Below are positions 52,781-61,723 of a stretch of 64,000 bases of DNA, piece after piece (position 1 is the first letter of the stretch; the number at the start of each line of letters is the position of its first letter). The DNA lies in the NCBI GenBank assembly GCA_019056805.1, contig DXJG01000001.1, positions 124,001 through 188,000 of the forward strand, written 5' to 3'. The position numbers and the translations under genes are program-made. The stretch comes from Candidatus Baldrarchaeota archaeon. Lineage in GTDB: Archaea > Asgardarchaeota > Baldrarchaeia > Baldrarchaeales > DXJG01. The notes beneath the pieces were generated by a model that had not been told where the DNA came from, ran no database searches, and saw only the letters and a program-made list of their open reading frames with translations.

Positions 52781-53130
52781 GCGGCCGCGGCCCCCTTGGG
52801 TGGATACCTTTCCCGATCGCGGTGTTTCAGCCCCCAGTCTCTACTCCGCACCCCCGTGAGCGCCGAACGTCCGGGGTTAGGTTGCTCCTTCGGGTGGACA
52901 GTAACACTCTCCATCTCCCGGGCCTGGCCTGGTTCCCCCGGTAAGGGTCGTAGTACTCCCGCCTAAGCGGGAGACCCGACCGCCGCCGACCCCACGGGAC
53001 GGAGTTTCATCGCTGTGAGGCTAAATCCTGCGATCGGGGTTAGGTATCGCCCCTTGGGTTACTGGCCCCGCCATAAACCGGGTTTGCGGTTACAGGAAAC
53101 CGGTAACTTCCCGGCCCTACCCGCGGCCGC
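52781..53130 (-). ncRNA. Signal recognition particle (7S) RNA with an intron in helix 8
   Basis: A GC-rich 350-nt RNA whose ends pair (GCGGCCGCGG at 5' with CCGCGGCCGC at 3'). The Alu-like part holds CCTGTAACCGCAAACCCGG, typical of archaeal 7S RNA. The S domain holds GAACCAGGCCAGGCCC and GGAGCAACC, the two sides of the SRP54-binding helix 8. They are separated by an insertion of 26 nt (52889-52914). Without it the RNA is 324 nt and helix 8 ends in CAGG-CCC-GGGA-GGG-AGCA with a GNRA tetraloop. A T-rich run follows the 3' end. Confidence 0.92.
52889..52914 (-). other. Predicted 26-nt bulge-helix-bulge intron in SRP RNA helix 8
   Basis: On the minus strand the central helix CGGG (52920-52917) pairs with CCCG (52894-52891). 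The bulges are AGA (52916-52914) and AAG (52890-52888), each exactly three bases, and the intron helix is TGGA with TCCA extended by AGT with ACT. Cutting after the second bulge base gives GGGAG joined to GGAGCA, the canonical tip. The motif has no deviation in bulge size or central helix length. Confidence 0.88.
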
Positions 53131-53252
53131 ATAAAATAGTATGTTTTAATAGTCTAATTAGCTTTTCGTTCTAAAGTGTGATAAAATAAAAATTTATTTA
53201 GATATATGTGATTGGTATGGTGTTATTTGCGGTTATTTTGGAGGTGCTATGA

Positions 53253-53453
53253 GTGAAAGTCCTTTCCGTTGAGGAGTTTTTGAATCATGCTAGGAATTTG
53301 ATAATGGGATCTAAGGTTGTTAGATTTGTAATAAAGAGAAAGAATGGAGAATACATTCTTCGAATATCAAACAATAAAAAAACGTTCAGTATTGCTCTTT
53401 TGGAGCATAGACATGTCGAAGATATTTCTAGAAAGGTTTTGAAAATGCTATAA
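53253..53453 (+). CDS. rpl38e: Ribosomal protein eL38-like
   Basis: 66 residues. VLSVEEFLNHARNLIMGSKV followed by strands with GEYILRISNNKKTFSIALL matches the short alpha-beta plan of eL38, which in archaea occurs mainly in TACK lineages. The start is GTG with GGAGGTG 6 nt upstream. The ATG at 53249 is out of frame and stops at once. It overlaps the end of the convergent thiolase gene by 6 bp. Similarity is moderate, so the call is likely but not certain. Confidence 0.65.
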   Translation: MKVLSVEEFLNHARNLIMGSKVVRFVIKRKNGEYILRISNNKKTFSIALLEHRHVEDISRKVLKML

Positions 53454-54398
53454 TCTCTTAAGTTTTTGTAATAGTTCACATGCCTTACATATTTCATGTG
53501 GAGTTGGTTCTCCACAAATTTTACATTCTCTTAAGGAAATCTTCTTTCGGAATGCTTGTTTTAAAATAGGCAAAAGTTTCAAATGGGTATTTAAAATAGT
53601 AAATTTTGTCCCGGGTCGTTTTTCTTCCATTTTATTTAGGAAATCCTTGATATCCCCCCTTAAGGCATACTGGGCATAGGGACATGGATTCGAAAAGAAA
53701 TCTAATTCTCTAAGATAGGCATAAAAAGTGACTTCATTTTCTGGAACCTCTAATAGTGGTTTTACTCTAGGAACAAATTTCGGGTGAACAAAGAATTGGG
53801 CAGGTTCCAGCCTAGCTAATCTCTCTACATCTCCTCTCAAGAGATTAATGAGAATTGTTTGACTTTCATCATCCAAATTATGGGCCATCGCAAGCTTATC
53901 GGCATGAACTTCCCTAGCCGCCAAGTTCAATGCTTTTCTTCTCAAAACTCCGCAAAAAGTACATGGAGCGAGTTTTAAATCGCTATTTAAGGTTTTTTCA
54001 ACTATTTGATCTAAAGTATAATCGAAAAAATCTTTAAATGAAAACACTACATGTTCAATGGCCAACAATCTAGAAATTTTTCTAGCAATTTTTAAGCTTC
54101 CTTCTCTATAACCCTTTATACCTTCATCAATAGTAATTGCAATTAATTCGGACTTAGGAAATTTTTCTTCTATTTTATTAAGAGCATAAAGTAATACTAC
54201 ACTATCCTTTCCACCTGAAACACCGACAGCTATTCGATCGTCTTCTTTAAACATCTTGAACCTTGAAATTGTACTTTTTATTCGATTTTCAACAGATACT
54301 AAAAAACATTTTTTACAAAGTTTTTCACCAGAATACTTTCTGAAGAAAACTGCTGGTTTTTTCTTACACTTAGTACAAATGGTCTTAATATTATTCAC
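53448..54398 (-). CDS. tRNA 2-thiolation enzyme of the TtuA/Ncs6 family
   Basis: 316 residues. The PP-loop GVSGGKDSVVLLYAL binds ATP. Two zinc fingers occur, one at the start (CTKCKKK...CKKC) and one at the end (CKICGEP...CKAC). Cysteines in CTFCGV and CPYAQ are likely Fe-S ligands. Such enzymes make 2-thiouridine or 2-thio-ribothymidine in tRNA. The start is GTG. An in-frame ATT three codons later also fits the upstream AGGTGA. Confidence 0.85.
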   Translation of the reverse strand: MNNIKTICTKCKKKPAVFFRKYSGEKLCKKCFLVSVENRIKSTISRFKMFKEDDRIAVGVSGGKDSVVLLYALNKIEEKFPKSELIAITIDEGIKGYREGSLKIARKISRLLAIEHVVFSFKDFFDYTLDQIVEKTLNSDLKLAPCTFCGVLRRKALNLAAREVHADKLAMAHNLDDESQTILINLLRGDVERLARLEPAQFFVHPKFVPRVKPLLEVPENEVTFYAYLRELDFFSNPCPYAQYALRGDIKDFLNKMEEKRPGTKFTILNTHLKLLPILKQAFRKKISLRECKICGEPTPHEICKACELLQKLKRL

Positions 54399-54412
54399 CT
54401 AAATTCATCCAC

Positions 54413-55657
54413 CTAAGGGATTTTAAATCCGACTTTTAAAAATGTGAATACAAAATTCAATATTAATATCAAAACAGATAACGAAGCTATGGCTATTCGA
54501 ATCGTTTGCGATGTTTTTTCTGTCTTTCTATGTTTTTTCATCCATTCTCTAATTAGATCATTAATAAGTCGATCTCCATCAAAAAAAGGTATGGGTAACA
54601 TGTTAAAAATTGCAAGACTAAGTGAGAGTAGAAAAGTCCAATTTATAACTTCAAAGAAATAGTATGGTGCCATTATTCCTAACATCTTACTAAATATATT
54701 TCTAGGAGGGTAATAATTGAATGTATATATGCCTATATAACCTCTAGAAGAATTTACGGGATGTTCTACTGTTACTAACTCGAGAGTTCCATGACTCGTA
54801 TTAAATACTAAAGTCTGACCCGGACTTACGTGTATAAGATAATTGTGAAATTCCTCAACACTATGAACTTCAGTACCATTTATTTCAAATATAATAGTTC
54901 CAGGAGTAAAGACAGTAGAACCCGGAGTACCCTCTACAACGTCAGTAATCAAAACACCCATAGGAGCCGCATAAAAAGGCAAAATTAAAAACTCAAAATT
55001 TATCAATAGAAAAAGAAACAACAAAGCAACAATTAAATTCGCCATAGACCCTGCACCAAAAATCTTAAGTCTTTTATTCACTGGTTCTCTCTTCATTTTG
55101 TTCTCGTCTAATTCCACAAATGCTCCCGGTATCAAAATAGCCAGAAGTACACCGGAACTCTTTACGGGTATTTCCTCAGACTCCGCTGCAAGTCCATGAG
55201 CAAGTTCATGAGCAGTCACCGATATACCAAGTGCAAAAAACAAATAATACAGAGTTTTTCCCGTTATAGTTATACCAGGCAGAACCGGAACCACAGAAGC
55301 CGCCGTTGAAGGACTTACAAAAAACCTCACCAAATTAATAAGCAAGAAATAAAAACCATAAAGTAAAGATGCAAATCCCAAAGGTATACCTATAAGCCAT
55401 ATCTTCCTCCAGAGCCAAGGAGCCTTTTTTGCTACCTTTCGAATGAAATTATTAAATCTTTTTGTTTTCCATAAAATGACAAACGGAGAAATCTCTAACC
55501 CATACTTTTCCAGATGTAAGTACTGCCCGACAAGTACAATCATGAGCCAAAAAACCAATAAAATCATAAGTGGTGAAGCCATGGTATATCCCAAAAGGTC
55601 AAATAAATTTACACCTAAAAAGTTTATGTTATTTTTAGTCAAAGAATGAGAAGGCAT
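54413..55657 (-). CDS. Site-2-protease-like M50 intramembrane metalloprotease
   Basis: About 414 residues with multiple membrane segments. HELAHGLAAE holds the zinc-binding HExxH-type motif (HELAH), and FNMLPIPFFDGDRLINDL supplies the third ligand aspartate. A PDZ-like domain (TVFTPGTIIFEINGTEVHSV) sits between them. Such proteases release regulators or clear signal peptides. The start signal is weak. It follows the thiolase gene's upstream region on the same strand. Confidence 0.85.
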   Translation of the reverse strand: MPSHSLTKNNINFLGVNLFDLLGYTMASPLMILLVFWLMIVLVGQYLHLEKYGLEISPFVILWKTKRFNNFIRKVAKKAPWLWRKIWLIGIPLGFASLLYGFYFLLINLVRFFVSPSTAASVVPVLPGITITGKTLYYLFFALGISVTAHELAHGLAAESEEIPVKSSGVLLAILIPGAFVELDENKMKREPVNKRLKIFGAGSMANLIVALLFLFLLINFEFLILPFYAAPMGVLITDVVEGTPGSTVFTPGTIIFEINGTEVHSVEEFHNYLIHVSPGQTLVFNTSHGTLELVTVEHPVNSSRGYIGIYTFNYYPPRNIFSKMLGIMAPYYFFEVINWTFLLSLSLAIFNMLPIPFFDGDRLINDLIREWMKKHRKTEKTSQTIRIAIASLSVLILILNFVFTFLKVGFKIP

Positions 55658-55729
55658 CAAAAGACTTCGGAAACCTTTATTCTTTTTTAATTCTTATTTT
55701 ACTATAGAACACATGGAGTTATAGATTAA

Positions 55730-56449
55730 ATGGCAAAGAAACCAATTAAAATAAGAGATAAGATAAAAGTGATTTATACAAAAGAGAGATGGGAACTTCT
55801 AAAGAAATTTAGAGATAAAGCTTTGAAAATAATGGAGCTACTGGCAAGAAACAATGTTCAAGCAATAGTTCATGGCAGTATTGCAAGGGGGGATGTTACA
55901 CCTCAAAGCGATATAGACATAGTCATACCACAAACGATATCTCCTTTCCACGTGGAATCGGTGTTACATAGTGCTGGGTTTGACTTTTATTCTCGGCAAA
56001 TAGTCCAAGCTACGCCATGGCATTCTATAAAAGCTCACATATACTTAGATGAAAAAACCGTAGTAACGTTTCCACTTGTCAAACTTAGGGGAAGAGAATG
56101 GGAGTTCTATAAGTTTGGCGGATTAGTAACTATAAATGATCTCAAAAAGAACATTAGAGTTCCAGGAGTTGACAAACGCTTAATACTTATTGAACCCACG
56201 TCACAAGGCCATCTTGAAAGTTCTATTATTGGCAGAGAATCTGAGGTAGCAAAAATTTTAGGAGTAAGCATCGACATAGTTGAGGAAAGAATAAATATTT
56301 TACTAAGAAGGGACAAAATAGGAAGAACCGGAATATATTTGAAAAGAGAACTATTACCTCACGAAACTTTCGGTGAAGTTTTGAAGAAAATCGCTGACAG
56401 AGATCCCATTGTTCGAAGAAGAATTCTAGAGAATGAAGGAGTGAAATAG
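55730..56449 (+). CDS. Predicted archaeal nucleotidyltransferase
   Basis: 239 residues. The nucleotidyltransferase motif HGSIARGDVTPQSDIDIVIP lies at about residue 45-65 and retains the SDID acidic pair. The C-terminal half holds SSIIGRESEVAKILGVSI and may bind nucleic acid. It is not closely related to the tandem pair at 3681-5767. The stop codon is 3 bp before the radical SAM gene, so they form an operon. The substrate is unknown. Confidence 0.75.
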   Translation: MAKKPIKIRDKIKVIYTKERWELLKKFRDKALKIMELLARNNVQAIVHGSIARGDVTPQSDIDIVIPQTISPFHVESVLHSAGFDFYSRQIVQATPWHSIKAHIYLDEKTVVTFPLVKLRGREWEFYKFGGLVTINDLKKNIRVPGVDKRLILIEPTSQGHLESSIIGRESEVAKILGVSIDIVEERINILLRRDKIGRTGIYLKRELLPHETFGEVLKKIADRDPIVRRRILENEGVK

Positions 56450-56452
56450 TAA

Positions 56453-57538
56453 ATGCGCAAAATAAAGGAAACTATAGGCAGATCTCTGGTTGTGGGGAAA
56501 CTTCCACATGGCTGTGAACTATGTATGGAAGGAGCTAAACTGGTTCTCTTTGTAACAGGTTTATGTCCCAGAAGATGCTTTTACTGTCCACTTTCGGAAG
56601 CAAGACGATGGAAAGATGTAACATTTGCTAACGAACTGGAGGTAAAGAAAAATGAAGATATAATTAGAGAAGCTAAATTAATGAACGCGCTTGGGGCAGG
56701 AATAACCGGAGGAGACCCCCTAGTAAAGCTGGAAAGAGCTATAAAATACATTAAAATACTTAAAGAAACTTTCGGATCAGATTTTCACATCCATTTATAC
56801 ACTAGCGGAAGAACAGCCACTAAAAAAATCTTACATGAACTTTCAGAGATAGGATTAGATGAAATACGTTTCCATCCTAGCAAAAACGACTGGAAAAAAA
56901 TTGAATGGGCAGTTGACACAAACATGGATGTTGGCGCCGAGATTCCTGCAATACCCGGAAAAGTTGATGAAATTAAAAAATTCGCTAAATATCTTGACGA
57001 TATTGGAGCATCTTTTCTCAATTTAAACGAGTTGGAATTTAGTGAGACAAATGCTCAAGAACTTAGAAAAAGAAATATTAAACCTAAAAGTGGCACGTTG
57101 GCAGCAGCTGAGGGAAGCGAGGAAACCGCAATTGAAATTTTAAAATGGGCGGCCAACAATCTAAAAATAACGGTACATTATTGCCCATCAAGTCTTAAAG
57201 ACAGTATTCAACTTAAAAACAGACTTTTAAGAAGAGCAAAAATCGTAGCTAAACCTTATGAAGAAATCACAGAGGACGGACTGCTTGTTAAGGGGATAAT
57301 ACAACTACCAAATAAAGATCCTAATTATCTAAAACAGTTAAAACTCATTTTAATAAGGCGATACGGAGTTCCCTCAAAGTTATTGTACGTAGATGAAGAA
57401 AAAATGGTAATTGAAACAGCTTGGTACATTGTTGAAGAGTTATCTAAAGAGCTAAAACGTAGATTCAAAGCCAAAGTTGGCATTGTTGAAGAGTATCCAA
57501 CAGCTGATAGAATTAGAATATCATATACCCCTCTCTAA
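56453..57538 (+). CDS. Archaeal radical SAM protein
   Basis: 361 residues. The cluster motif is CPRRCFYCPLS, and ITGGDPLVKLERA supplies the SAM-binding segment. An N-terminal CELCMEGAK precedes the core. The C-terminal ~100 residues hold an additional domain. GGAGTGA precedes the ATG. The reaction is unknown. The operon partner nucleotidyltransferase hints at RNA or cofactor modification. Confidence 0.8.
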   Translation: MRKIKETIGRSLVVGKLPHGCELCMEGAKLVLFVTGLCPRRCFYCPLSEARRWKDVTFANELEVKKNEDIIREAKLMNALGAGITGGDPLVKLERAIKYIKILKETFGSDFHIHLYTSGRTATKKILHELSEIGLDEIRFHPSKNDWKKIEWAVDTNMDVGAEIPAIPGKVDEIKKFAKYLDDIGASFLNLNELEFSETNAQELRKRNIKPKSGTLAAAEGSEETAIEILKWAANNLKITVHYCPSSLKDSIQLKNRLLRRAKIVAKPYEEITEDGLLVKGIIQLPNKDPNYLKQLKLILIRRYGVPSKLLYVDEEKMVIETAWYIVEELSKELKRRFKAKVGIVEEYPTADRIRISYTPL

Positions 57539-57544
57539 CATTAA

Positions 57545-58648
57545 TTAACCACTGTAACTGTCTGGTAATTTATATCTAAGTAAGGCTGCTATTCCACCAA
57601 AATTCTCCAACTGCTTGCCAGCTGGAGTGTTTGCTGAAAAAATTACTACTTTTCCCCTTCTCTTTTCTACCTCTCTCAGTAATTCATCAAGTTTCTTTCT
57701 TTCTTCCCTAGACGATTCCCTAAGTTTTTTATCTGTTATTAGTAAGATATCTACTGCTCCAAGAGTTACTGCTTTTTCTACGTCTTCCATTCCATAAGCT
57801 ATAGTACCACTTTCCTGGCCTAGCCTCTTCAAAAACTCTTCCATAAGCTTAAGTTCCTCTTCGACACGCATTTCCTCAGCAACCTTCGAAATAACTCCTC
57901 TACGAAGAACTTCATAAACAGCGTTTTCACCGCCACTACTAGCTGTTTCTATAATTACCTTACCTGAAAGTTCGGGGGCTTTTGAGACTAAATATTTTAA
58001 AAAATGTTCTTTTGTAAATCCGGGGCCAGCTATTACTATTGTTGAAAGATTATCTACTTTTTTCATGTTTTCATCTATAACCTTAAAGACATCGCTAAAA
58101 AACTTCTTTACAGCTTCATCATGATATTTTGAGGCTAAGCGTTTCCCTGGTATGCTTTGAATAACTTGAGCCACTATTGTAAGATCGTAATCGCTAACTA
58201 TTGCTACAGTTGCTTCTCCTTCCTCTATAGCTACCACAAGAGCTTTCGGTTTTCTCACCGCTTCCACAGCTTCCTTTACTCTCCTCAAAACAAAATCAGG
58301 CCATTCTTCTTTAATTATCTTAATTTGTGTTCCAACATTAACATTAATAGTATGATAGGATCCAAGGGCACCTATATTATCAGGAGCTTCTATAATTATT
58401 CCTTTAATCCTTAATCTACTGGTAAATTCGTGAAAGTCGACGTTTTCAACTTTTAAACCCATATAAACAAGTTTTTTCTCGGCTTTTTTCTTTCTTTTTA
58501 CTTCTTCACCCCTATCTACTTTTCGGAGAGTTTTTGCATAAACGATATCTCCTGGGACAATAATATTATAAAGATGCCATAAATCGTCTAAATTTTCTGG
58601 AACAAGAGTTAATTCTCCTCTTTTAATATTTTCATGAACAATTCTCAT
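57545..58648 (-). CDS. pelA: Pelota (Dom34) ribosome rescue factor
   Basis: About 367 residues beginning MRIVHENIKRGELTLVPENL, the Pelota N-terminal Sm-like domain, followed by the central eRF1-like domain (IVIAGPGFTKEHFLKYLV) and C-terminal domain ending SANTPAGKQLENFGGIAALLRYK. It acts with aEF1A/ABCE1 in stalled ribosome release. The ATG at 58648 begins the conserved N terminus, so five upstream codons are excluded. Confidence 0.93.
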   Translation of the reverse strand: MRIVHENIKRGELTLVPENLDDLWHLYNIIVPGDIVYAKTLRKVDRGEEVKRKKKAEKKLVYMGLKVENVDFHEFTSRLRIKGIIIEAPDNIGALGSYHTINVNVGTQIKIIKEEWPDFVLRRVKEAVEAVRKPKALVVAIEEGEATVAIVSDYDLTIVAQVIQSIPGKRLASKYHDEAVKKFFSDVFKVIDENMKKVDNLSTIVIAGPGFTKEHFLKYLVSKAPELSGKVIIETASSGGENAVYEVLRRGVISKVAEEMRVEEELKLMEEFLKRLGQESGTIAYGMEDVEKAVTLGAVDILLITDKKLRESSREERKKLDELLREVEKRRGKVVIFSANTPAGKQLENFGGIAALLRYKLPDSYSG

Positions 58649-58750
58649 TGACAACACACTCACATATACATCAAATTAAAGTAACAATTTTATCTGCTTA
58701 ACTTAAAGGCATATAGTAAGATAATTGTTAATAATTGAGGGCTGGATAAC

Positions 58751-59227
58751 GTGAAAATTAGCAAAATTACAAAGAAACATATACTTAAAAATATATCTAT
58801 ACGTCTAGTTCAAGAAGCGGATTTACAGAGAATCTATGAAATAGAAACAAAAGCCTTTAAAACACCGTATTCTTTTTTTACTCTTCAAACACTTTTCTGG
58901 TTTAACAGAGAGTATTTTTATGTTGCAGAGCTGAAAGAAAAAGTAATCGGATTTATCATCGGAGATTTAAGAGGGTATTCTCATGGCCATATAGTTTCTA
59001 TTGCTGTTGATGAACAATACAGAGGAAAAGGTATAGGAAGATGTTTAATAGAAACATTAATTGAAAAATTTAAGAAAAATGGCATAAAAATTGTAAGGCT
59101 AGAGGTTGCAGTTTCAAATATTGTCGCACAATCAATATATAAGAAAATGGGGTTCAAAATAGTTGATTGTATCGAAAAATATTATAGTGACGGAGAAGAC
59201 GCCTTTATTATGGAAAAGCGACTATAA
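58751..59227 (+). CDS. rimI: N-terminal acetyltransferase of the RimI/Ard1 type
   Basis: A 158-residue GNAT enzyme. The acetyl-CoA-binding loop EQYRGKGIGRCLIE and LEVAVSNIVAQSIYKKMGF are clear. Archaeal homologues acetylate protein N termini. The start is GTG with GAGGG upstream. It precedes the polymerase gene by 101 bp. Confidence 0.87.
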   Translation: MKISKITKKHILKNISIRLVQEADLQRIYEIETKAFKTPYSFFTLQTLFWFNREYFYVAELKEKVIGFIIGDLRGYSHGHIVSIAVDEQYRGKGIGRCLIETLIEKFKKNGIKIVRLEVAVSNIVAQSIYKKMGFKIVDCIEKYYSDGEDAFIMEKRL

Positions 59228-59328
59228 AATTGTTTGCCACAAACCTCTTCTAGCTTACTTAAATATGCGATATTTTTAAGGGAAGTAACTATTTAGTTAC
59301 ATTTAGAGAGGTTGCAAGAGGAAAAACA

Positions 59329-61704
59329 ATGAGAATCAAATTCTGGCTTTTGGATATAGCATATACCGTTGAAAAAGGAAAACCATACGTTGAACTCTGG
59401 GGACTCGACGATAAAGGAAACCGTATACTAATAATAGACAATATTTTCCGACCATATTTTTACGCAGTTCCACGAAAAGGCGTCAATGTAGACCAATTAA
59501 TTCATCAAATCAAAAGATTGTCTAATCCAAAATCACCAATTCTTAAAATCGAAAAAGTTGAAAGAAAATTCTTTGGCAAACCCTTGACTGTTTTACGTAT
59601 TATGTGCAGTAATCCAAAAAGAGTACCTGAATATCGAGACGCAATCCTGAAAATACGTGATATAGAGTCATATTTAGAGGCAGATATTCGATACTCGGTT
59701 CGATATTTGATTGACAACCAGCTGATACCCTGCGGATGGCATCTAATAGAAGTTGAAGAAATTTCTAATGATAAAAAATATCAAATAGACAAAATATACA
59801 AAGCTAAAAAGCCTCCAATTCCTACCGGAGAAACCACTTTCCCAGAGTTACGAACAATGGCATTCGACATAGAGTGTTATAATCCTAGAGGTGTACCAAT
59901 ACCTGATAGAGACCCTGTCATTATAATATCAGTTGTTACAAATAATGGGATTAAGAAACAATTTTTAGCCGATGATCATAAAGATAAGAAACTAATTGAA
60001 GAATTTGTAAGTTTCATTAAGGATTTTGACCCAGATATAATTGTAGGATATAATTCTAATCGCTTTGATTGGCCTTATTTGGTGGAAAGAGCAGGAAGAC
60101 TCGGTGTGAAACTTGATATTGGGAGGAATAGAGGGGAACCTCATACTTCCGTTTATGGGCATATTTCGATTGCTGGAAGGGCAAATGTAGATTTGTTAGA
60201 TTACGCTGAGGAGTTATATGAAGTAAAAGTAAAAACTTTGGAAAACATCGCAGAATACCTAGGTATTATGAAAGTGGAGAAAAGAACAACTATAAATAAA
60301 ATGAAAATTGCCGAATATTGGGATGACGAAGAAAAACGTAAAAAACTATTAAAATATGCTATGGAGGACGCAGAAAGTACTCTTGGGATAGCTGAGGAAG
60401 CTTTACCTTTTACTATGCAATTATCTTCTGTTGTAGGATTACCATTAGATCAAGTTTTAGCTGCAGCAGTAGGATTTAGAGTTGAATGGCATTTAATGAG
60501 ACACGCTTATCTTGACGGAGAACTGGCACCTAACCGCGTTGAGCGAAGACATGTACCATATAAAGGCGGTCTAGTTTTAAAACCAAAAATGGGGATTCAT
60601 GAAAACGTTATAGTTTATGACTTCAGCGCGCTCTATCCGAATCTCATGATAAGATATAATATTTCTCCTGATACCTATGTTCCACCCGAGGAAGAGGTTC
60701 CATCAGACAAGGTCTATATTGCTCCTGAAGTTAACCACAGATTTTTGAAAGAACCTCCAGGTCTATATAAACGAGCACTTACAAAGCTTTTAGAAGCCAG
60801 AGAAGAGATTAGACAAAAAATGAAGCAACTCGATCCAAGAAGTTTAGAATATAAAATGCTTGACAACCGCCAAAGAGCAATAAAGGTCATTGCAAACGCA
60901 ACTTATGGATATGCAGGATGGATTGGGGCTAGATGGTACATTAAACCCGTAGCAGAAGCAACAACTGCCTGGGGAAGAGAAACCATAAAGAGAACAATCG
61001 AAATCGCTAAGAAACTGGGATTAACAGTTATATACGGAGATACTGACAGTGTTTTTCTAAAATACGATCCAGAGAAAATTAAAGAATTCGAGAGAATAGT
61101 TGAAAAAGAGTTAGGCTTAGACATCAAGCCGGACAAAATATATGAACGAGTTTTCTTTACTGAGGCTAAAAAACGATACGCCGGTCTTTTAAAAGACGGT
61201 AGGATAGATGCTGTAGGTTTAGAAGTTGTTAGAGGAGATTGGAGCGAAATAGCTAGAGAAGTTCAAGAAAAAGTTATAGAAATAGTTTTAAAAGAAAAGT
61301 CTCCTGAAAAAGCCGCTAACTACGTAAGAGATGTGATTAAACAACTAAAAGAGAGGAAAGTTCCATACGAACAACTCATTATATGGAAAACATTAACTAG
61401 AAAACTTGAAGAGTATAAGGTTGAAGCAGCACATATTACTGCTGCTAAAAAGCTTTTAGAGGCTGGAGGAACACTAGAGGTCGGAGATAAAATAGGATAT
61501 GTTATAGTTAAGGGTGAAGGCAAACTAGCAGACAAAGCTGTACCGTATAGTATGACAAACTACGACAATATAGACATAGAATATTACATAAACAAACAAA
61601 TTATCCCAGCAGCTCTTAGAATACTTGAAGGATTTGGATATGATGAAAAACAACTAAAAACTGGAGAAAGACAAGTATCACTTTTCGATTTCATGAAAAA
61701 ATAA
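59329..61704 (+). CDS. polB: Family B DNA polymerase
   Basis: A 791-residue polymerase. Exonuclease motifs are MAFDIECYNPRG (Exo I) and GYNSNRFDWPYL (Exo II), so proofreading is present. Polymerase motifs are DFSALYPNLMI (A), KVIANATYGYAG (B) and YGDTDSVFLKY (C). The tail RQVSLFDFMKK is a PIP box for PCNA binding. It is followed 19 bp later by a DHH phosphoesterase and then by dnaG, so replication genes are clustered. Confidence 0.95.
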   Translation: MRIKFWLLDIAYTVEKGKPYVELWGLDDKGNRILIIDNIFRPYFYAVPRKGVNVDQLIHQIKRLSNPKSPILKIEKVERKFFGKPLTVLRIMCSNPKRVPEYRDAILKIRDIESYLEADIRYSVRYLIDNQLIPCGWHLIEVEEISNDKKYQIDKIYKAKKPPIPTGETTFPELRTMAFDIECYNPRGVPIPDRDPVIIISVVTNNGIKKQFLADDHKDKKLIEEFVSFIKDFDPDIIVGYNSNRFDWPYLVERAGRLGVKLDIGRNRGEPHTSVYGHISIAGRANVDLLDYAEELYEVKVKTLENIAEYLGIMKVEKRTTINKMKIAEYWDDEEKRKKLLKYAMEDAESTLGIAEEALPFTMQLSSVVGLPLDQVLAAAVGFRVEWHLMRHAYLDGELAPNRVERRHVPYKGGLVLKPKMGIHENVIVYDFSALYPNLMIRYNISPDTYVPPEEEVPSDKVYIAPEVNHRFLKEPPGLYKRALTKLLEAREEIRQKMKQLDPRSLEYKMLDNRQRAIKVIANATYGYAGWIGARWYIKPVAEATTAWGRETIKRTIEIAKKLGLTVIYGDTDSVFLKYDPEKIKEFERIVEKELGLDIKPDKIYERVFFTEAKKRYAGLLKDGRIDAVGLEVVRGDWSEIAREVQEKVIEIVLKEKSPEKAANYVRDVIKQLKERKVPYEQLIIWKTLTRKLEEYKVEAAHITAAKKLLEAGGTLEVGDKIGYVIVKGEGKLADKAVPYSMTNYDNIDIEYYINKQIIPAALRILEGFGYDEKQLKTGERQVSLFDFMKK

Positions 61705-61723
61705 GTTGCAGGAGCACCAGAAA

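Noticed and set aside
52766..52966. A 66-codon plus-strand open frame inside the SRP RNA region
   Set aside because: It is composed of the complement of the structured SRP RNA, has no Shine-Dalgarno motif and no protein similarity that I recognise.
52781..53130. Circularly permuted SRP RNA like that of Thermoproteus
   Set aside because: The terminal helix and 5'-to-3' order of domains are normal. Only the tip of helix 8 is interrupted, so an intron explains it better.
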